From positions 1 through 8,108 of the forward strand of contig CALADT010000211.1 of NCBI GenBank assembly GCA_937890655.1: DNA of 8,108 nucleotides, in the 5' to 3' direction. Every line of letters starts with the position of its first letter. The stretch's first letter is position 1. This stretch comes from an uncultured Mucispirillum sp. (lineage in GTDB: Bacteria; Chrysiogenota; Deferribacteres; Deferribacterales; Mucispirillaceae). Positions 6,467-8,108 of this stretch are shown here, one piece after another. The position numbers and the translations under genes are program-made. The notes beneath the pieces were generated by a model. The model was not told where the DNA came from. It ran no database searches and saw nothing but the letters and a program-made list of their open reading frames with translations.

Positions 6467-6748
6467 CTATATATCTTCTTCTCTTATGGCATTTTCTTTA
6501 AAAATACCTGCAAATTTTGCTTCTTCAATAGTAAATTCAACACCATTTGGGTTATTTTCCATTTGGATAAATTTTTGTTTTACAATTTCACTTAATAAAA
6601 AACTTCTTTCTTCCATTTTATGAGATATAATAGCTTTTACAATATCTTCTATATTATCACTAGAGCAATCATATTCTAAAGCAATAGATTTTAAAAAATC
6701 CACCTCTGATTGTGATAAATTTAATACTACACTTGTTACTTTTTCCAT
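6467..6748 (-). CDS. Small unrecognised protein, possibly ribbon-helix-helix type
   Basis: The product is 93 residues, starting at ATG 6748-6746 with GGAGG seven bases upstream (6760-6756), so it is a well-supported gene. I do not recognise it. There is no signal peptide or membrane span. The first half reads as a short strand (TSVVLNLS), a helix with conserved-looking hydrophobic spacing (SEVDFLKSIALEY) and a second helix (NIEDIVKAIISHKM). That is the layout of ribbon-helix-helix DNA-binding proteins and many antitoxins. The second half (about 46-93) is charged and helical, as in a partner-binding tail. No toxin gene is visible on either side: downstream lies convergent napH, upstream the gene-free region. 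A 7-bp inverted repeat surrounds its likely promoter. The function is unproven; the DNA-binding idea is inference from helix pattern alone. Confidence 0.75.
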   Translation of the reverse strand: MEKVTSVVLNLSQSEVDFLKSIALEYDCSSDNIEDIVKAIISHKMEERSFLLSEIVKQKFIQMENNPNGVEFTIEEAKFAGIFKENAIREEDI

Positions 6749-6767
6749 AATAAATCCTCCAAAAAAT

Positions 6768-6814
6768 ATATCAGTATAATATTATAAAAATATGATATTG
6801 TTTTAAGCTGATAT
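6768..6814 (-). promoter_or_regulatory. Promoter region of the small gene with flanking inverted repeat
   Basis: On the minus strand TATAAT (6786-6781) lies about 30 bases before the start codon. ATATCAG (6768-6774) and CTGATAT (6808-6814) form a 7-bp inverted repeat that brackets it. This could be an operator for self-repression, but the DNA is so AT-rich that chance is possible. No clear -35 box is visible. Confidence 0.35.
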
Positions 6815-6892
6815 TTAAAATAATACATACTTATATGTAATTGCTACAATATTTATAAATATATTTTATTTAGATTAAATATTTTACCTTAT

Positions 6893-6919
6893 AGATTCTT
6901 CACTAAAACGTTCAGATAA
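6893..6919 (-). repeat. Short palindromic repeat, copy A (degenerate)
   Basis: On the minus strand it reads TCTGAACGTTTTAGTGAAGAATCT in the pattern TCTGA-N-TTTT-N-GTGAAGAATCT. It shares GAAGAATCT and the spacing of the left TCTGA with copy C at 7553-7580, in opposite orientation. Confidence 0.6.
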
Positions 6920-6995
6920 GATAATTTTTACGTAATAATTTTGTATTAAAGATGAAGTAAAAATTCGTTAGTAAAAATAGTTATAAATAAAATAA

Positions 6996-7015
6996 CCCCT
7001 AAAATCAGGTCAATT
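6996..7015 (+). repeat. 20-bp direct repeat, left copy
   Basis: CCCCTAAAATCAGGTCAATT. It matches the copy at 7178-7197 at 18 of 20 positions, in the same orientation, 182 bases apart. The two copies bracket the GC-rich island. Confidence 0.75.
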
Positions 7016-7098
7016 AATCATACGCGTAAATTACAATACACGCAACTTGCCATTCCGTTATTTTTCTCGTATTCATCCTAAATACATCTAAAAAGCCA

Positions 7099-7130
7099 GC
7101 CACATTTCTGTGGCAAACTTCCTGTTTGCC
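7099..7130. other. Two overlapping, mutually exclusive hairpins inside the GC-rich island
   Basis: GCCACA (7099-7104) pairs with TGTGGC (7109-7114) around a four-base loop, which on the minus strand is GAAA. GGCAAAC (7112-7118) pairs with GTTTGCC (7124-7130) around five bases. The bases GGC 7112-7114 belong to both stems, so only one can be complete at a time. On the minus strand the 7099-7114 hairpin is followed by TGGCTTTTT, a terminator-like tail. This could be an attenuator-like leader, an sRNA end, or the symmetry of a mobile repeat. Confidence 0.5.
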
Positions 7131-7177
7131 TTTCTTCCCTACTCGGTAATCAAAATGCGTCGCTGTAAAAATCACAG

Positions 7178-7197
7178 CCCCTCAAATCAGGTCAATA
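7178..7197 (+). repeat. 20-bp direct repeat, right copy
   Basis: CCCCTCAAATCAGGTCAATA. It differs from 6996-7015 at two positions only. The sequence immediately left of it, GCTGT-AAAAATC-ACAGC (7162-7178 region), can itself form a short hairpin. Confidence 0.75.
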
Positions 7198-7417
7198 TAA
7201 AACGGTCTTTTGCTTTCCCTTTATCTATCATATAGTTATGACGAAAAATCACAATTTATTTAAAAAAAAATTTAAATAATTGCGAAATATGTGAATAAAA
7301 AATCACTTTTTTTATTAAATTTTCAATCAACTTATTAGTATTACTACTATATATTTTTTCATATGTTAATATATTATAATTATTTATTATTCTTTTAGTT
7401 TACAATATTTTTCTTTT

Positions 7418-7442
7418 AGACTCTTCGCACAAGGCTTAGAGT
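7418..7442 (-). repeat. Short palindromic repeat, copy B (degenerate)
   Basis: On the minus strand it runs ACTCTAAGC, then CTTGT, then GCGAAGAGTCT. Compared with copy C the two arms changed together (ATTCT to ACTCT, AGAAT to AGAGT), so pairing between the arms is kept. Confidence 0.6.
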
Positions 7443-7552
7443 AGACAATAATGTATAGATAGTTATGTTAGATTATTTAAAATTTCTTAGTAAAAAAATA
7501 ATTACTAAATATATTATAAATACTTGCAACACTTAATCAAGTCAAAATAATA

Positions 7553-7580
7553 TCATTCTGAGCTTTTGCGAAGAATCTCA
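7553..7580 (+). repeat. Short palindromic repeat, copy C (best conserved)
   Basis: TCATTCTGAGC, then TTTT, then GCGAAGAATCTCA. The ends ATTCT and AGAAT are complementary. From memory, TCATTCTGAGC...GCGAAGAATCT sequences are dispersed intergenic repeats in many unrelated bacterial genomes. Two diverged copies lie at 6893-6919 and 7418-7442. Confidence 0.7.
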
Positions 7581-7684
7581 TAAAAAAAGTGCAATAACTT
7601 TTAAACAAGGTTATAAGACTTTTTTGACTAATCAAGGTGGATAAATACACAAAACTAAAATATATTAGTTCAATACAAAGCGAA

Positions 7685-7741
7685 TATTATTTTTTACCAC
7701 AGGAGTTTACACATAAGTAAATGACTTAGTAAAAAATAATA
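7685..7741. repeat. 13-bp perfect inverted repeat
   Basis: TATTATTTTTTAC (7685-7697) and GTAAAAAATAATA (7729-7741) are perfectly complementary and 31 bases apart. Inside, TTTAC and GTAAA can form a second small stem. It is AT-rich, but the length is more than expected by chance for such spacing. It could be a folded RNA or an eroded terminal repeat. Confidence 0.5.
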
Positions 7742-7747
7742 ACAACG

Positions 7748-7780
7748 CAGTAGTGGGCTAATAGATTTAGCCGTAAACTG
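7748..7780 (+). ncRNA. Two-part stem-loop, possible structured RNA
   Basis: CAGT (7748-7751) pairs with ACTG (7777-7780), and GGCTAA (7756-7761) pairs with TTAGCC (7767-7772). Between them is a symmetric 4 x 4 internal loop (AGTG facing GTAA), and the apical loop is TAGAT. With the preceding inverted repeat and the terminator at 7876-7900 it could form a transcript of about 200 bases. No family is recognised and no promoter is clear. Confidence 0.3.
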
Positions 7781-7875
7781 AATAAAATTTTAAACCCAAA
7801 AAAAAGTAGGCAAAAAATATATACCCGTAAAAAGGAGTTTATATAAAAAATTAAATAACTTATACTTAAAACAAT

Positions 7876-7900
7876 AAGGGGATATATAAAATATCCCCTT
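7876..7900. terminator. Strong bidirectional terminator hairpin
   Basis: AAGGGGATAT (7876-7885), loop ATAAA, ATATCCCCTT (7891-7900): ten perfect pairs. It lies 35 bases past the stop codon of the minus-strand gene at the right edge, which it probably ends; the minus-strand tail is ATTGTTTT. Reading plus, TCTATATATATTT follows, so it could also close a plus-strand RNA from the gene-free region. Confidence 0.85.
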
Positions 7901-7934
7901 TCTATATATATTTAGTAATATATTTTCCTACATA

Positions 7935-8108
7935 TTATGGTTTTTTAATATGGTTATTTGCAACAAATATACCATTGATATTCATTTCAAAAAAGTTATT
8001 TTTATCATTAACATAGCTTGCTGGAATATACCATGTAAAAACTCTACCACCACTAAAGTTATTTGTTGCAGTAGTGCTATATTCTTTTGTGCAGCTAAAA
8101 GGAACAAT
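7935..8108 (-). CDS. C-terminal 57 residues of an unrecognised protein (5' part outside the window)
   Basis: The frame is open from the window edge to TAA at 7937-7935, with a terminator hairpin 35 bases downstream, which supports a genuine gene end. The visible tail is rich in Asn, aromatic and beta-branched residues (TTATNNFSGGRVFTWYIPAS, then a stretch ending GIFVANNHIKKP), suggesting beta structure, with one Cys six residues from the edge. There is no heme, Fe-S or membrane motif. I do not recognise a family, and nothing links it to the nitrate genes. Confidence 0.7.
   Translation of the reverse strand: MVPFSCTKEYSTTATNNFSGGRVFTWYIPASYVNDKNNFFEMNINGIFVANNHIKKP

Larger units (their letters stand above)
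6815..7934. other. Gene-free region of about 1.1 kb with repeats and RNA-like structures
   Basis: No convincing coding frame is visible on either strand; stops are dense in all frames. Most of it is extremely AT-rich (6781-6840 is about 13% GC), with a sharp GC-richer island at about 7020-7210 (7081-7200 is about 41% GC). It holds three short palindromic repeats, a pair of 20-bp direct repeats, several stem-loops and a terminator at its right end, listed separately. An AAGGAG at 7832-7837 has no start codon in reach. The region could be an eroded insertion, a cluster of dispersed repeats, or non-coding RNA genes. Confidence 0.8.

Noticed and set aside
6420..6623. Plus-strand frame of 67 codons after napH
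   Set aside because: It starts inside the terminator and is antisense to the small minus-strand gene, which has a good ribosome site.
6923..6980. 9-bp inverted repeat and tandem GTAAAAAT
   Set aside because: Very AT-rich and low complexity; not clearly above chance.
7017..7178. 53-codon minus-strand frame (GTG start) across the GC-rich island
   Set aside because: No ribosome site, and the hairpins and direct repeats explain the segment better as a non-coding element.
7253..7317. AT-only palindromes and an A-run/T-run hairpin
   Set aside because: Low-complexity A and T runs pair by chance; no GC pairs stabilise them beyond GTGA/TCAC.
7635..7645. DnaA-box-like GGTGGATAA
   Set aside because: One imperfect match alone; no cluster of boxes and no replication gene nearby.

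Overview
The window reads as part of a respiratory nitrate-to-ammonium locus from an AT-rich Gram-negative anaerobe. A Deferribacterota-like organism (Mucispirillum or a relative) would fit the low GC, the napM-A-D-G-H gene order and the octaheme nitrite reductase. That assignment is an inference from style only, because no rRNA or taxonomic marker is present.

Left part (1-1508, minus strand): a large multiheme cytochrome c, cut by the window edge. It has eight heme-binding motifs. The fourth is CxxCK, which marks NrfA and octaheme nitrite reductases, and a Tyr-x-Cys pair follows the sixth. I call it an octaheme, ammonia-forming nitrite reductase, made as a lipoprotein. A divergent intergenic region (1509-1690) follows, holding a perfect 20-bp operator-like palindrome.

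Centre (1691-6380, plus strand): a periplasmic nitrate reductase cluster in the order tetraheme cytochrome (napM-like), napA, napD, napG, napH. No napC is present. The likely electron route is quinol, then NapH/NapG and/or an unseen NapC-type protein, then NapM, then NapA. NapA makes nitrite, and the divergently transcribed octaheme enzyme would reduce it to ammonium. Oddities are a NapG with no export signal, a NapH whose last Fe-S motif lacks one Cys, a NapA signal that may be a Tat lipoprotein signal, and a strong hairpin plus a TATAAT box between napA and napD.

Right part (6381-8108): a bidirectional terminator, a small minus-strand gene that may encode a ribbon-helix-helix-like protein, and then about 1.2 kb with no convincing gene. 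This gene-free stretch is very AT-rich but contains a sharply GC-richer island of about 200 bp flanked by near-identical 20-bp repeats, three copies of a short palindromic repeat of the TCTGAGC...GCGAAGAATCT type, a 13-bp inverted repeat, a separate two-part stem-loop and a strong terminator. The window ends inside the C-terminus of an unrecognised minus-strand protein.

The main biological content is a compact nitrate respiration module. The least explained DNA is 6815-7900. I found no CRISPR array, tRNA, rRNA or recognisable transposase.
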